Source of the DNA: Craterostigma plantagineum
Taxonomy: Eukaryota > Streptophyta > Magnoliopsida > Lamiales > Linderniaceae
Direction: 5' to 3'
DNA length: 64,000 bases
Assembly: GCA_027422505.1 (NCBI GenBank)
Contig: JAPQWV010000012.1
Location: 21,612,001 to 21,676,000, forward strand
Below are positions 11,701-23,455 of this stretch, piece after piece. The stretch's first letter is position 1. Every line of letters begins with the position of its first letter. The notes beneath the pieces were generated by a model. It ran no database searches and was not told the origin of the DNA. It was given only the letters and a program-made list of their open reading frames with translations. The position numbers were made by a program, and so were the translations under genes.

Positions 11701-13777
11701 ACAATACTAGGTTTGGGAGTCACATGAAGCAACTTGAAAGTGCTTACTTTTCCATGAGATCTAGAATCCCGCTTTCAGACACGGATATTGTCAATCATAG
11801 AGATGTGGAACTCTTACGAAGTCGTGAAAACTGGTGTGACCAAGTCGAGGAAGATAATCACAAAACTGGAGACCGTTTAGGAGATTTTTTTGACGGTCTC
11901 TGTAAATATGCCCGCTACAGTAAATTCGAAGTACGAGGAATATTGAGGAATGCGGAATTTAATACCTCGGCAAACGTGATCTGCTCCTTAAATTTTGATC
12001 GGGATGAGGAATATTTAGCTACTGGAGGAGTGTCGAAGAGGATTAAGATTTTTGAGTTTCAAGCTCTCTTAAGTGATTCTGTTGATATTCATTATCCATC
12101 TGTTGAGATGACGAACAGATCAAGGCTTAGTTGCCTTTGCTGGAACAACTATATTAGAAATTACCTTGTTTCAACTGATTATGAAGGCATAGTCAAGGTT
12201 TGTGTTCTTACCCCTACTATCCTTCTAATTGAGGTTCCATTGCTAAGCTCTGATTGCTGGATTTTGTGTTTTTTTGTGCTTGTAACTCCTTTGGTCAGAA
12301 GAAAATAGATAAGAATCCTTAATGACGCACGACAAATGAGCTTGAATGTTGTATGAAACTATAGTCACATCTTTTTTTATTTGTTGTTACTTTGATGGTC
12401 CTCGATAGGAATCAATTAGGAATCTCCTTAGACTAAGCTTATCAAAATGCAATAGAATAGATTTCCTTCAGAAATTCTAAAAATAGCAATAGTGAGCACA
12501 TGCAAACTGCGTCGGAACATATGGAAAATTCTTTTATAAGTGTATGTTGCTAGCACTGTAGACTTTATAGATTGAGATTTCTTTTTTGGATTTATAATAA
12601 GAGGATGTCTTAAGTGCATATCATCGTATTTATCGGTAATTATATCTTGATGTCATCTCATATTGGGGGTTGATCCATCTCAAATGGGGTTTTATGCAGT
12701 TGTGGGATGCTTCTAATGGCCAAGTTACTTCACAATTTGCGGAACATACTGAAAGAGCTTGGTCCGTTGATTTTTCGCGTGTTGATCCCATGACAATGGC
12801 CAGTGGCGGGGATGATCGGTTGGTGAAAATTTGGAGCATCAATGATGTATGCTTATACTTTAGTTATAAAGTTCGATCTTCAGTTATATATCTATCTGCA
12901 GGAGACATTTAACTCCTTTGCTTTATGATTTCATCTGCTTTTTTTCTCTTATCTGTAACTTCTCTATGTCTATGCAGAGATCAAGTTTGTGCACAATTCG
13001 GAACAATGCGAGCATTTGCTCCGTGCAATTCTCAGCTGACTCTGCTCACTTGCTGGCCTTTACTTCTGCTGATTACAAGACATTTTGCTACGACCTTCGC
13101 AACGTTTCGAGGCCTTGGTGTATATTGGCGGGCCATGAGAAGGCAGTCAGTTACGCAAAGTTCATAGATGCAACAACTCTCGTTTCTGCTTCCACCGACG
13201 ACACGCTCAAGATATGGGATCTTACCAAGACAAATTCCAACACTGTATCGAGAGATGCGTGCGTGTTAACACTCAGAGGCCACACGAATGAGAAGGTTGT
13301 ATGTTCTTTTTCCCAAACGTCTTGGTAAGACGTTTAGACATTCTATTCTGAGCTTGTTTGGAATCGTTTCTCTTGCAGAACTTTGTTGGCCTGTCAGTTG
13401 CTGATGGATACATAGCATGTGGTTCGGAGACAAACGAGGTATATTGATAAAAATCTGCTTTTCATGATTTGATGTCCAAATTTCGTCGCAAGAAATATAA
13501 CACTAGACGAAATAAGCAACAGAAATCGACATCTTTACCAGGGGCCTATTTGATCTAGTAGCATTATTTGATTAATCGTTTATTTCAGGTTTATGCTTAT
13601 CACAAATCTCTTCCCATGCCCATAACAACCCACAAATTCGGTTCCATAGATGCGATAACTGGCAAAGAGGATGTTAATGGTGATCAGTTCGTTTCGAGCG
13701 TTTGCTGGGGAAGAAAGTCGAATATGGTCGTGGCTGCAAATTCCTCGGGCTGCGTCAAACTTCTTGAAATGGTCTAA
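8727..13777 (+). CDS. SPA2: SPA1-RELATED 2 (COP1/SPA ubiquitin ligase subunit)
   Basis: Seven coding exons: 8727-10211, 10829-10986, 11393-12197, 12700-12846, 12978-13295, 13379-13438, 13589-13777. They sum to 3162 nt, 1053 aa, close to the roughly 1030-1040 aa of known SPA1/SPA2. Every junction keeps frame. SPA proteins bind COP1 in the nucleus and act with CUL4-DDB1 to ubiquitinate light-signalling factors such as HY5 and CO. Visible parts: an N-terminus of the MDEG type and the block [17 protein letters not shown], both SPA2-like; a basic NLS (KKRKL, about 384); a degenerate kinase-like domain (about 250-560; the HRD position is not conserved); a coiled coil (about 582-620) that in the family mediates COP1 binding; and seven WD40 repeats (about 718-1053), including [17 protein letters not shown] and [11 protein letters not shown]. 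The ending [14 protein letters not shown] matches SPA2 rather than SPA1. It looks intact. SPA1 remains a less likely name. Confidence 0.95.
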
Positions 13778-13896
13778 AGATCGAATATCAAAACGAAGAG
13801 TATTCATCCCCTCCATTGATGATTATATATCTCAGAAACAGATTCATATGATTCTGCAGAAGCTTTATGCAAAATTCTTATGTGATTTAAATTATA

Positions 13897-13902
13897 AATA
13901 AA
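13897..13902 (+). terminator. polyadenylation signal AATAAA of SPA2
   Basis: AATAAA lies 120 bases past the SPA2 stop codon in an AT-rich 3' flank. Confidence 0.6.
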
Positions 13903-13973
13903 GGAGCCCACTTTTATAGCCACTTGATTTACAATTTTTTTTTTAAAAAAAAGAATTGGTAACGTCCACTGTT

Positions 13974-14561
13974 AGGGGTAAGAACCGAACTTTCGGGTGT
14001 TCATAAACCGAAAACCGAACGAAACATTTCGGTTCGGTTTTGGTTTTAACGAATTTTTTTCGGTTTGGTTCATTAACCGACAAAAAAACTGAATTTAATA
14101 AAAAAAATAAAAAATAATAGTATTAATATGATTTAAATCGTAAATATATATTATCATATATATATATACATATTTGTATAAAAATTTTATTTACATCATA
14201 TTTTCCATATTTTATTAAATATATTAATTTGATTTATATTATAAATATATATTATCATATATTTGTAAAATTTCAGTTTACCTAATATTTTCCATATTTT
14301 ATTAAATATGTTGGATATATATTAAATAAGACATAAAAATATTATTTCATATAAATATATTTGTATATAAAAAGTATAAAAATAGAAATTCGGTTTTCGG
14401 TTCAGTCCGTTTACCGAAGAAGTAAATCGAAACCGGACCGAATTATTTTCGGTTATCAAAATAAAAACCGAAAACCGAACCGAAATTTTTCGGTCGGTAT
14501 TCGGTACGAACCAAAACTTCGGTTTGGTTAGGTTGGTTTAAACGACATTTGAACACCCCTA
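13974..14561. mobile_element. MITE rich in CGGTTT/AACCGA
   Basis: The left end begins AGGGGTAAGAACCG and the right end is TTTGAACACCCCT. Both flanks are packed with CGGTTCGGTTTT/AAAACCGAACCG in inverted orientation around an AT-rich core of ATATATT repeats. This is a very common plant hAT-type MITE pattern. The flanks TCCACTGT and ACCACCGT may be an eroded 8-bp duplication. Confidence 0.7.
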
Positions 14562-14600
14562 CCACCGTCATTCACATTATTGAATACACGATATTAGATA

Positions 14601-16243
14601 GGGTAAATTCCTTATCAGTCCCACTTGAAGTTTAAAACTTCCTCTTAAATACCCATCAAATTATTTCTTCCTGTTCAGTACCCTTCTGTTAAAAGTTTCC
14701 TTTTTAATACCCAAAACGCTTGATGTATATACCAACTAATTTTTGCAATTATACCAGAAATTGTGAAAATTATACCATATATTTTCGTTATTATACCATC
14801 TTTCTTCATTATGATACCAATAAATATAGTTATATTAATCTTATACAGTAAAATCGGAGATCATACCAACTAATTTTGCTATTATACCAGAAATTGAGGA
14901 GATTATACCATCTATTTTCGTTATTATACCAATAAATATTGTTATTTTAATTTTATACAGCGAAATTGAATTATATACCAACTAATTTTTGCAATTATAC
15001 CAGAAATTATGAAAATTATACCATATATTTTCGTTATTATACCATCTTTCTTCGTTATTATACAAATAAATATAGTTATATTAATTTTATACAGCAAAAT
15101 TAGAGATTATAGCAATTAATTTTGCTATTATACCAGAAATTGAGGAGATTATACCATCTATTTTCGTTATTATACCAATAAATATTGTTATTTAATTTTA
15201 TACAGCGAAATTGAATTATATACAAACTAATTTTTGCAATTATACCAGTAATTGTGAAAATTATACCATATGTTTTCGTTATTATACCATCTTTCTTCGT
15301 TATTATACCAATAAATATATATTAATCTTATACAGCAAAATTGGAGATTATACCAACTAATTTTGCTATTATACCAAGAAATTGAGGAGATTATACCATC
15401 TATTTTCGTTATTATACCAATAAATATTGTTATTTTAATTTTATACAGCGAACTTGAATTAGTTGACTTGTTGGTATAATGTTGATGTCTGTGAGTATAA
15501 TTCTATATATAGTGTTTTTAAGTACAATAACTGAAACAGTTGGTATAATATCAACTTCTGTTAGTATAATTGTCAGAAATTGGATTGAAACATCATAATG
15601 TAATAAATTGGTTTGTTGGTATAATATTATGCTCTACTGGTATAATTTTCAGAATACTTTTATGGTTAATTTTTCGTATTTGTTGGTATAATTGTCGGTC
15701 TGTATGGTATAATTTGAGTATTTCAGATTTAACAATAACTTAAAATTACATTATTTACTGGTATAATGTTGATATCATATGGTATAATTAACTATTTTTA
15801 GGTACAATTTTTTGAATATTTTATTGGTGAAATTTTGGATTTTGATGGTATAATTTTCGTCTTTGTGGGTATAATGTAGAAAGATCAATTCGTATGATAA
15901 CTCTTATTTCTTAGTATAATTTTGATATCTATTGGTATAATACTCTTAAATTTAACTAGATATGATAATGTCCACTGTTGGTATAATAACTTTGTCTATT
16001 AGTAAAATAGTATATTTCTTCTGTGGTATAATAACATCTTCTGTTGGTAGAATAATCGCGTCTCATGGTATAATATTCTGAAAATTGTTTTGCAATTGTA
16101 AAGAAAGGTTATTTCCGTCATTTCAATGTTTGGGGTATTAAATAGGAAACTTTTCGCAGATGGCAACTGATCAGGAAGAAAAAATTCGATGGGTATTTAA
16201 GAGGAAGTTTAAACTTGAAAGGGGACTGATAGGGAATTTACCC
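14601..16243. mobile_element. non-autonomous Mutator-like element
   Basis: Terminal inverted repeats of about 116 bp (14601-14717 and 16128-16243) begin GGGTAAATTCC and carry matching blocks AAACTTCCTCTTAAATACCCAT and AAAAGTTTCC. They are flanked by a perfect 9-bp duplication TATTAGATA (14592-14600, 16244-16252). A 9-bp duplication with long inverted repeats is diagnostic of Mutator-like elements. The inside has no coding capacity: the left part is a tandem array of ATTATACC-containing units and the right part carries many GGTATAAT copies. Confidence 0.92.
14725..15455. repeat. tandem array inside the Mutator-like element
   Basis: A higher-order unit of roughly 245 bp, itself two related half-units, repeats about three times. 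Landmarks are ACTAATTTTTGCAATTATACC at about 14731, 14976 and 15226, and ATTTTCGTTATTATACC between them. Copies differ by scattered substitutions and small indels. Confidence 0.85.
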
Positions 16244-16252
16244 TATTAGATA

Positions 16253-17175
16253 TGCATGACTTTAATCAGGTCAGTGTGAAGGGATACACTTCAATCATAG
16301 TCTTGGAGAAAATATCATTAACAAGGTGGAAAATATCAATGTGTTGAAGTTTATGCAATTCTGTTATTTCGAATGCAATTGATATGATAGATTCTCTGTT
16401 CCACTTTTATCCTAGATCGCAATATCTGATAAATATTAAATTTTGAATGAGATTCTATGTCCCATATCACTTATATTTGACAAGTATCAAATTAAAAGGT
16501 TTATTCTTTTATTTTTATTTATTTTATTATCTTGTAATTACACATTCCACCAAATCCTAAAAATCATCATTATGTTATTTAATTTATATGATATAATCAA
16601 ATAAATATATCTAATTATCCTTTAATTAGTTACGATCATATTGATATACATATCTTATATTTTTTCGATATTCATAAGTATCATTTGTATATTTCATAAG
16701 TATCATGTGTATATTCTAAAATATAGGATATAAAATGGGACATAGTTGAGGGACTGATCCCAAATCGTATATACTTTTCTTCTTTTCAAACCAACATGTA
16801 GATTAATTTCAACACTTGGTGATGATTTTGATAATACGACTGAAACATAAGCAAAGTCTACACTTTTATTTCCAGAATTTCCCAACCCAAAAAAAAAAAA
16901 AAAAAGATCTACAAGAGGAATTCAAAAAATTTGCAACCCAAAGGATCCTTGATTACTCCTGTACAAATAAATCTATTCGACTCTCACTTGCAAACCAAAT
17001 AAAGAAGAAAAACGAAGCATTTTTCTCATGCAAATATTATGTACAGTAAAGCAAAACGAGACTAGCAAGTAACATCTCAAGACAAGGGAGACAAAACTAT
17101 ATCGCATTTGCAGATCACAGACACTTACTGAAATGGAATGGACTGCTTACATAGATAGAGTTTCTCCGTCGTTAA
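16253..17175. other. intergenic spacer
   Basis: AT-rich sequence between the Mutator-like element and the 3' end of the RING gene. An A run at about 16890-16904 is the only repeat of note; no exon is supported. The last few hundred bases are probably the RING gene's 3'UTR. Confidence 0.5.
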
Positions 17176-17864
17176 CTATGCTTCTCCGAGAGGACTGAGT
17201 TCGACTTGCTGCAAGAAAAAACATACAACGCTGTCTTAAAACAGTAAGAAAAGAGATGGAAATATATTAAATTTACGACTGAATCGAGGAAAAAAAGAAA
17301 AAACCTGATCACACACTGGGCACGCATTGCTTCTCTCCATCCATTCCAAGATACAAGCGAGGTGGAAATCGTGATCGCATTTCGTGATCAGTTTTGGGTT
17401 CTCTTCGTCGTATTCTGATAAAAAAGACGAACACATTAAAATCATTCAATTTCGATCCATCATGCGCGAAAATAATCACCTTCGAGGCAGATGGGACAGC
17501 CGTCCTCCTCCTCAATGGGCAGTGCGCCAAAGGGTTTCGCGGGTTTTTTAAGGTCGTCTGAGTTCTCATCTTCGATTTCTAGATCAACGTTCGTTTCAAC
17601 CTCTTTAGCAGATTCCGAGTTCTTTACAAGGTTTGGGGTGGGATTTTCGAGAGAAGGGGCGATGGTAGTTTGCGTGGCAGCTTCATTGTTTTGTCGCTCG
17701 GGGCGTTGCTTGTTGGCCGACGAAGTAGGAGGGTTACTTGCATATGATTCGTAGGGTATGGGCGTTGGGGGCGGGCGATAAGTATCTGGGACTGATGTGT
17801 CTAGATTTGTGTCGACTAAGAGCCCAGTGGAGAGGCTTGAGACTGAAGCCTGTTGAGATGCCAT
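17176..17864 (-). CDS. RHB1A-like RING-H2 E3 ubiquitin ligase (N-terminus uncertain)
   Basis: Three minus-strand exons: 17864-17480, 17414-17305, 17208-17176, all with GT..AG sites and consistent phase; 175 aa from the ATG used. The C-terminal RING-H2 is complete: C123, C126, C141, H143, H146, C149, C160, C163 (spacing C-x2-C-x14-C-x-H-x2-H-x2-C-x10-C-x2-C). It would bind an E2 and transfer ubiquitin. The upstream block STGLLVDTNLDTSVPDTYR matches the conserved middle of Arabidopsis RHB1A, followed by a long Ser/Glu-rich linker. RHB1A proteins normally start with a short exon coding a Cys-rich, probably lipid-modified end (MGGCCC type). I find none in the 1.1 kb upstream. The frame stays open above the ATG to a possible acceptor at about 17885, so translation may begin in an exon farther away, or the gene has lost it. 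Confidence 0.82.
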
Positions 17865-17885
17865 GCTCTTCTGGCACTGGAAGCT

Positions 17886-18985
17886 ACAGACGATATGGTA
17901 AAAATCCAAAGAGAGACATGTCAGATGATGATATTGAAGTTTATCGATTGAATAAATAGAAATAGTTTTGTAGTATCGTATCATACAAGAGACTGAAGTG
18001 GGAACTAGCTAACATTAATCAGACAAATGATATGGGAGAGTGGTCTTGGTCATTATCAAAAGCTTCATGATGTGAATCAACAGTGACTACTGAAAGTTCT
18101 CGCAATTCAATGCTGTTTATGGAAATTCTGTAGTAAAAAGTTTCAGAAAGTGAGAGACACCGAGACCTTCATTCATTCATAGGACAGACATTATTGATTT
18201 CCTTATTTAACTCGATGTCACATACTGATGGAGCTGAAGTTTGATAATCTATTACAAACTAGGTAAAAATGGTAAGGCATATCGAGCTGATGGCTATATT
18301 ATGTCCCTGTGAGCCGAGGAACTCACTGGATTCTTTAGTTTACAGGTTAGTAATGAGCATCCTGCAATATACTTCTGCAAAATATTTGTGGCTCTTTGAA
18401 ATGAAAAAAAGAGCAGAACATATTTCTTGAGGTTAACGGAAACCTGTCAATATTGATCTAACTAAAATGCCACGTATTTGAATTCACAAACTCAGACGTA
18501 AAATAACACAGCTTCTTAGAGAGGGGTCAGAATTCAACTATTAACATGCATTTGTTATGGTGCATTTTTCACGTGAGATGTAAACTTGGCATCATCGAAA
18601 GGCATCATTTATTTAATGAATTTCTGCTCTCGATCGAAAATTCTACGGAGATAACAGTGACCAATCTCAGCACTTAGAAATTCAATAGCGACATTATTCT
18701 AGATCGAAAATTATCACGGAAGTGAACAATGTTAATTGCATGTCAAAACTTAGAATTCGACAGACCTTTTACATGTCTCATATGCCACATTCAAAAATTG
18801 ATTAAATACTGCCACATTTGTTCACTTTGTTGTCCTATGTGCGAATTGTAATTTCTAATTTCAATTTTATCAAACATACATACTATGAACTTGTTCGGTT
18901 ATTGTGGTTTGATAAAATAAATTTTCAAACCCAATTTAAAATTTGAATAATAATGGTTTTCTTCTTAATTGTTTTTCAGATGCTC
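17886..18985. other. upstream flank of the RING gene, no exon found
   Basis: Both strands were read for the missing N-terminal exon (an ATGGG start followed by Cys codons); none was seen. The DNA is AT-rich and without bounded repeats. It ends at the target duplication ACTAT of the copia element. Confidence 0.5.
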
Positions 18986-18990
18986 ACTAT

Positions 18991-19241
18991 TGTTGGAAAA
19001 CTCACGCGAACACAAGTGAACACGATCTCGTTTTGGTGCTGCTGAAATCTGCTGCCTTTTCTGTAGTCTTTGCACTGCTTAAATAGAAGTTTACATGGAC
19101 GCTAATAAATGCCTACAATCAAGCCACTAATTTAGCCTAAACTAATAAGGAAAATTAATCTCTTCCTAAGGAAAATACAATCATCTCCTAAGCTATGCCT
19201 AAGCTGATTAAGGAAAGTAAATCACAAGGATTATTCCTACA
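18991..19241 (-). repeat. 3' LTR of copia 1
   Basis: Same sequence as 23456-23706 with about 7 substitutions. It follows the RNase H end in the minus-strand direction. Confidence 0.95.
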
Positions 19242-19249
19242 ATCTCCTC

Positions 19250-20692
19250 CTAAGCCTTGTATCCACCGTTGATGTCGATTAGGCCGATCTTACCCCGTAG
19301 CTCATGAAACTTGGTCCTTCCAAGCGGCTTCGTTAGGATGTCGCCCAACTGATCCTTGCTTCTGATGAACTCTACATCAATCAAGCCTTCTTCTGCAGCC
19401 TCTCGAACGAAGTGGTATTTCACTCGAATGTGCTTACTCTGTCCGTGGAGTACTGGATTCTTGATCAAAGCAATGGCGGACTTATTGTCCACTTTCAGCA
19501 TTGGCGATCTTGATGCTGTTCCCTGCACCTCAGACAAAACACGAGCGAGCCACAATGCTTGACAAGCAGCGTTAGCAGCTACTATATACTCTGCCTCACA
19601 GCTAGACTGAGCCACCACCTTCTGCTTCATGGATTGCCAGGTAATCGGACTGCCGCTGAGGAAGAAAATCACACCAGTTGTGCTTTTACATGCGTCAACA
19701 TCCCCGGCGTAATCACTGTCGCTGAAGCCTGTCAGATAAGGCTCCTCCTTCTCTCTCCTTCACAGTTGCGAGGTGATCCTCGCGTGGATCATCCAAAAAC
19801 CGACTCACATAGCCAACCGCAAACGCTAGATAGGGGCGAGTGTTGACCAAGTACCTCAAGCTCCCGACGACGCTCCTGTACGCCGTCGCATCGACAAGCG
19901 GCTCTGTGCTGAGCTTGCTCAACTTCAAGCGCGGTTCCATGGGCACATGACATGGGTTACACCCTGCCATGCCGCTCTTCTCTAGGATCTTGCCGGCGTA
20001 GGCTCCCTGGCTCAGCGAGATCCCCCTCGCGCCCTGCTTCACTTCAATGCCGAGGTAGTAGTGAAGCAGGCCAAGGTCACTCATCTTGAACGCGGCCGCC
20101 ATCTCCTCCTTGAATGACTTGATGTCGCCGCCGTTCGAGCCGGTGATCACGAGGTCATCGACATAGACCCCGATCACCAGCTGCTTGCCGTCGTTCTGCC
20201 TGATGTAGATGGCGTGTTCCGACGGGCTCTTCCTAAAGCCGAACGACAACAGCGTGCTGTCCAGCTTCGCGTTCCATGCGCGCGGCGCTTGATGCAGCCC
20301 GTACAGTGCCTTTCGGAGCTTGAGCACCTTGTGCTCCTTGCCGGCGATGACAAACCCCGGCGGCTGCTCGACGTAGACCTCCTCCTCTAGGTCTCCGTTC
20401 AAGCCGACTTGACGTCCATGTGGTGCACCTCCCATCATTCGTGCGCCGCGAGGGCGATGATCAGGCGCACCGAGTCTAGTCGCGCCACCGGTGCGAACAC
20501 TTCGTCGTAGTCGATGCCGTGCCGCTGTGTGTAACCCTTCACCACGAGTTGCGCCTTATGATTGGACATCGCCCCGTGCTCGTCCCTCTTCACCTTGAAG
20601 ACCCACTTCAAGCCGATCGCCCGACGTCCCGGCGGGAGGTTGATGAGAGACCACGTCCGGTTGTCCTCAATTGAGTCCATCTCCTCCATCAT
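19250..20692 (-). pseudogene. copia 1 reverse transcriptase and RNase H
   Basis: RT pieces in shifted frames: WVFKVKRDEHG, GIDYDEVFAPVARL, LNGDLEEEVYVEQPPGF, ALYGLHQAPRAW and the catalytic VYVDDLVITGS. RNase H follows with AQSSCEAEYIVAANAACQALW and a terminal HIRVKYHFVREAAEEG, ending at 19250 just before the LTR. At least two frameshifts separate the blocks (about 20440 and 19700). Confidence 0.92.
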
Positions 20693-21061
20693 TGCCTTCC
20701 TCCAGCTGGGGCTGCATTCCGCCTCGGCGAACGACGCGGGTTCGTCGAGCTCATGGCGTGGAGCTCCTCCGCCACCAGTGCCCGTGGTGCGAAGCCACGC
20801 GGCGAAGCCGGTCCGATGATGTTGTCGATTCTCCGAAATCAGAGGGAGCGTCGTCGTCGTGGTCGGCGTCTAGGTGCTCGCCGAATCCCGCAGATACAGC
20901 GCCTCCACCACCATGAGGCGATGCCGGCGGCGTCAGCTCGCCCTCCTGAGTTGCAGTTCCAGGTGCCTCCTCAGTGCCATTGGCCACCAGAGGTCCCTGG
21001 TTCTCGATTGAGTACTCCACCGTGAACACGTCGTCGTTGCCCTTCGACTTGCCATCGACCT

Positions 21062-21868
21062 CTACAGAACCCCAATCCCACTGACTCCCTCGACGAACAC
21101 CACGTCACGCGTCACATGGACATGCTTCGTGACAGGGTCGTAAGCGCGGTACGCCTTGGAGCCGCGCTCGTAGCCGATGAAGATCATCTTGCAGCCACGA
21201 TTCTCGAGCTTCTTCAAATGCGGCGTCGTGTTCCGGACGTAGACGATGCAGCCGAACGTCCTCAAGTGATGCACTATCGGCTTCTTCCCATGCCACGCTT
21301 CGAACAGCGTCATGCGGTCCATGCTCTTCGTTGGGCATCGGTTGAGGATGTATACCGCGGTGGTCACGGCCTCGCCCCAGAACCACCCCGGCAGTCCTTT
21401 CGCCTTGAGCATACTCCTCGCTGTCGCCACCACCGTCCGATTCAGTCGCTTGACCACGCCGTTCTGCTGCGGGCTGTATGGTGCGGTGTGTTGGCGATGT
21501 ATGCCTTCTCCCGCGCAGTACTCTGCAAACTTGATTGATGTGAATTCTCCACCACGATCGGTTCAGAGCGCCCCCAGCTTCAGCCCGGACTCCCCCTCTG
21601 CCGGTGCTTGGAGTTCCTTGATGGCAGTCGCGGCGCGATCCTTCGAAGGGATCGTGGCTACCCACATGTATCGACTGAGGTCGTCGACGAGCAACAAGAA
21701 GTACTTGTTGCCGCTTGGGGTCGTTGGCGTGATCGGCCCGCACAGATCGCCGTGCACAAGCTCAAGTCGCTGCTTCGCGCGGTACTCTGCTTTCGCCGGA
21801 AGGCATGCATCGCACAGCTGGTCCACTTGCCTTATCTCCGGCAGGCCGCGCACCAGCTCCTCTAGAGC
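21062..21868 (-). pseudogene. copia 1 integrase
   Basis: Spread over at least three frames: a zinc-binding end (CDACLPAKAEYRAK), the core start with ELVHGDLCGP and VDDLSRYMW, then QNGVVKRLNRTV, where the family glutamate of QNGVVER is replaced by Lys, and the GYERGSKAYR tail. The frameshifts make it non-functional. Confidence 0.88.
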
Positions 21869-22821
21869 TAGCTTCCGTGCACTGTTAAGCACGTCGGCTG
21901 TGCTATCTTGATCCGGAGTAGGTACAGTCGGTTCGCCTCGCGTGTTACCCTTGCTAACAGTTGACCGCTGAGCTCCCGAATCCGCATCACGCCAGCGTCG
22001 ATGTCGATCTTGAAGCGGCCCTCGTCGAGCTGGCCTAGGCTCACGATGTTCGTCGTCAGCCGAGGAATGAAGTAGACCCTGACGAACGGCCGGAGCTCCC
22101 CATTTTTGCACACGAAGACGACGTTGCCCCGCCCTTCAATTCGCATCACTGAGTCGTCGCCAAAGCGCACGGTGCCGCGCTCAGCCACGTCGAGCTCCGA
22201 GAAGGCGGCCTTGGACCCAAACATGTGATTGGTTGCCCCCAAGTCCAGGACCCACGTTTCTGCCTCCCATTCCTCGTCTTCCCCGAGCTGCGCAAACACC
22301 TTTTCTTTGCGAATCTCGATCTGGCTCACGGACGACGTCTGCCCAGATCCGCCTCCTCCATGCTGATGCGATGCTCCCAGCGGTGCCGGATCAGCCCTGG
22401 CGAGCAGTTCGACCGGCGAAGTTGGCGTCGATTGCAGCGGTTGGCAGAGAATGGGGGAGCACTTTGCGAGATAGAGTGAGGCCTCCTCGTCATCCTGGAC
22501 CGCATGGGCCTGCTCCTTCTTGGGCTTCGACCAGCACTCTCGAGCCCAATGGCCCAGCTTTCCGCATCGGCGGCATTCGTCGCCCTTCTTGTTCGAGATC
22601 GCCGGCCCACTCGACGACCCGCTAGCACGCCCACGACCGCGGCCGCGTCGGCCGCCTCCTCTCGTGCTGCCGCCGCCTCTTGCGCCGCCGCGGGAGTGGT
22701 TCTCCGCCTCCGTCCTACTCCTCTTCAGTGAGATACAGCTTGTCCTCATGCTATAGTAACGCCGGCGGTCCATCCAGCTCTTCTTCAGCCTCTTGCAATA
22801 GCCCGGTGAGATCAGCGACAA
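21868..22821 (-). pseudogene. copia 1 zinc knuckle and aspartic protease
   Basis: A Gly/Arg-rich tract leads to a CCHC zinc knuckle (CRRCGKLGHWARECWS). About 150 residues on comes the protease active site, which reads WVLDLGATNHM where the family has DSGA: the Ser codon (22242-22240) is TTG. This should disable polyprotein cleavage. A conserved NIVSLGQLDEG block follows, then the frame breaks before integrase. Confidence 0.9.
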
Positions 22822-23422
22822 TCATGGTGGATGGATCGAGTAGCGACTTGATCGCAATCGCGATCTGCTTGAAGCGGGGAGGCAGACTCCGTAGCATCTT
22901 GGCTACGATTTCCCCATCCTTCACCTCATCCCCCAATGTGGTGAGGTGCGCCATCATGCCATTAAGGCACAACGTGAACTCCTCGACTGTCTCGCCATCG
23001 TTGAACGTGGCGAGGTCGAATTTGCGACGCAGCTGTTGCGCCGTTGCCTTCTTCATACGATCGTCCCCGATCCGCATGGTCGCGATCGCGTCCCAGGCCT
23101 CCTTGGCCGTCTCCTTGGAGCCGATCGTCGACACCATGTCGAGCGGGACCGCGCTCACCAGCGCATCGAGCGCCATCATGTCTTCCTGTTCATCGGCAGT
23201 GCCCTTCTCGATGGCGTTCCATAGCGCTCTCGCCTTCAGCTTCACCTTCATCATGAGCGCCCAGTCAGAGTAATTGGTCTTGGTGAGAACGGGATAGCTA
23301 TTACCGTCGTCCACCTCACGAACCACTCGCTGGATCACGGCGCCGGAGGCATCGGCTTTCTTGCTCCCATCGCCCACGATCACGGCGCCGGATGCATCGC
23401 CTTTCTTGCTCTCATCGCCCAT
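22751..23422 (-). pseudogene. copia 1 gag
   Basis: The frame from the ATG at 23422 codes a typical plant copia capsid: an N-terminal domain with YPVLTKTNYSDWALMMKVKL, then a UBN2-like helical part with WDAIATMRIG and ILRSLPP-like MLRSLPPRFKQ. It packages the element RNA into particles. The frame is open to 22751 and then shifts into the zinc-knuckle frame, so gag and pol are no longer one reading frame. Confidence 0.9.
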
Positions 23423-23439
23423 GGTCCCTGGATGAAACC

Positions 23440-23454
23440 TGGCTCTGATACCAG
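23440..23454 (-). other. primer-binding site of copia 1
   Basis: On the minus strand TGGTATCAGAGCC lies one base inside the 5' LTR; this is the standard match to the 3' end of initiator tRNA-Met in plant copia elements. Confidence 0.9.
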
Positions 23455-23455
23455 T

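Noticed and set aside
20753..22756. Long plus-strand frames across copia 1
   Set aside because: The GC-rich coding DNA of the minus-strand pol gene gives long open antisense frames; none has a recognisable domain.
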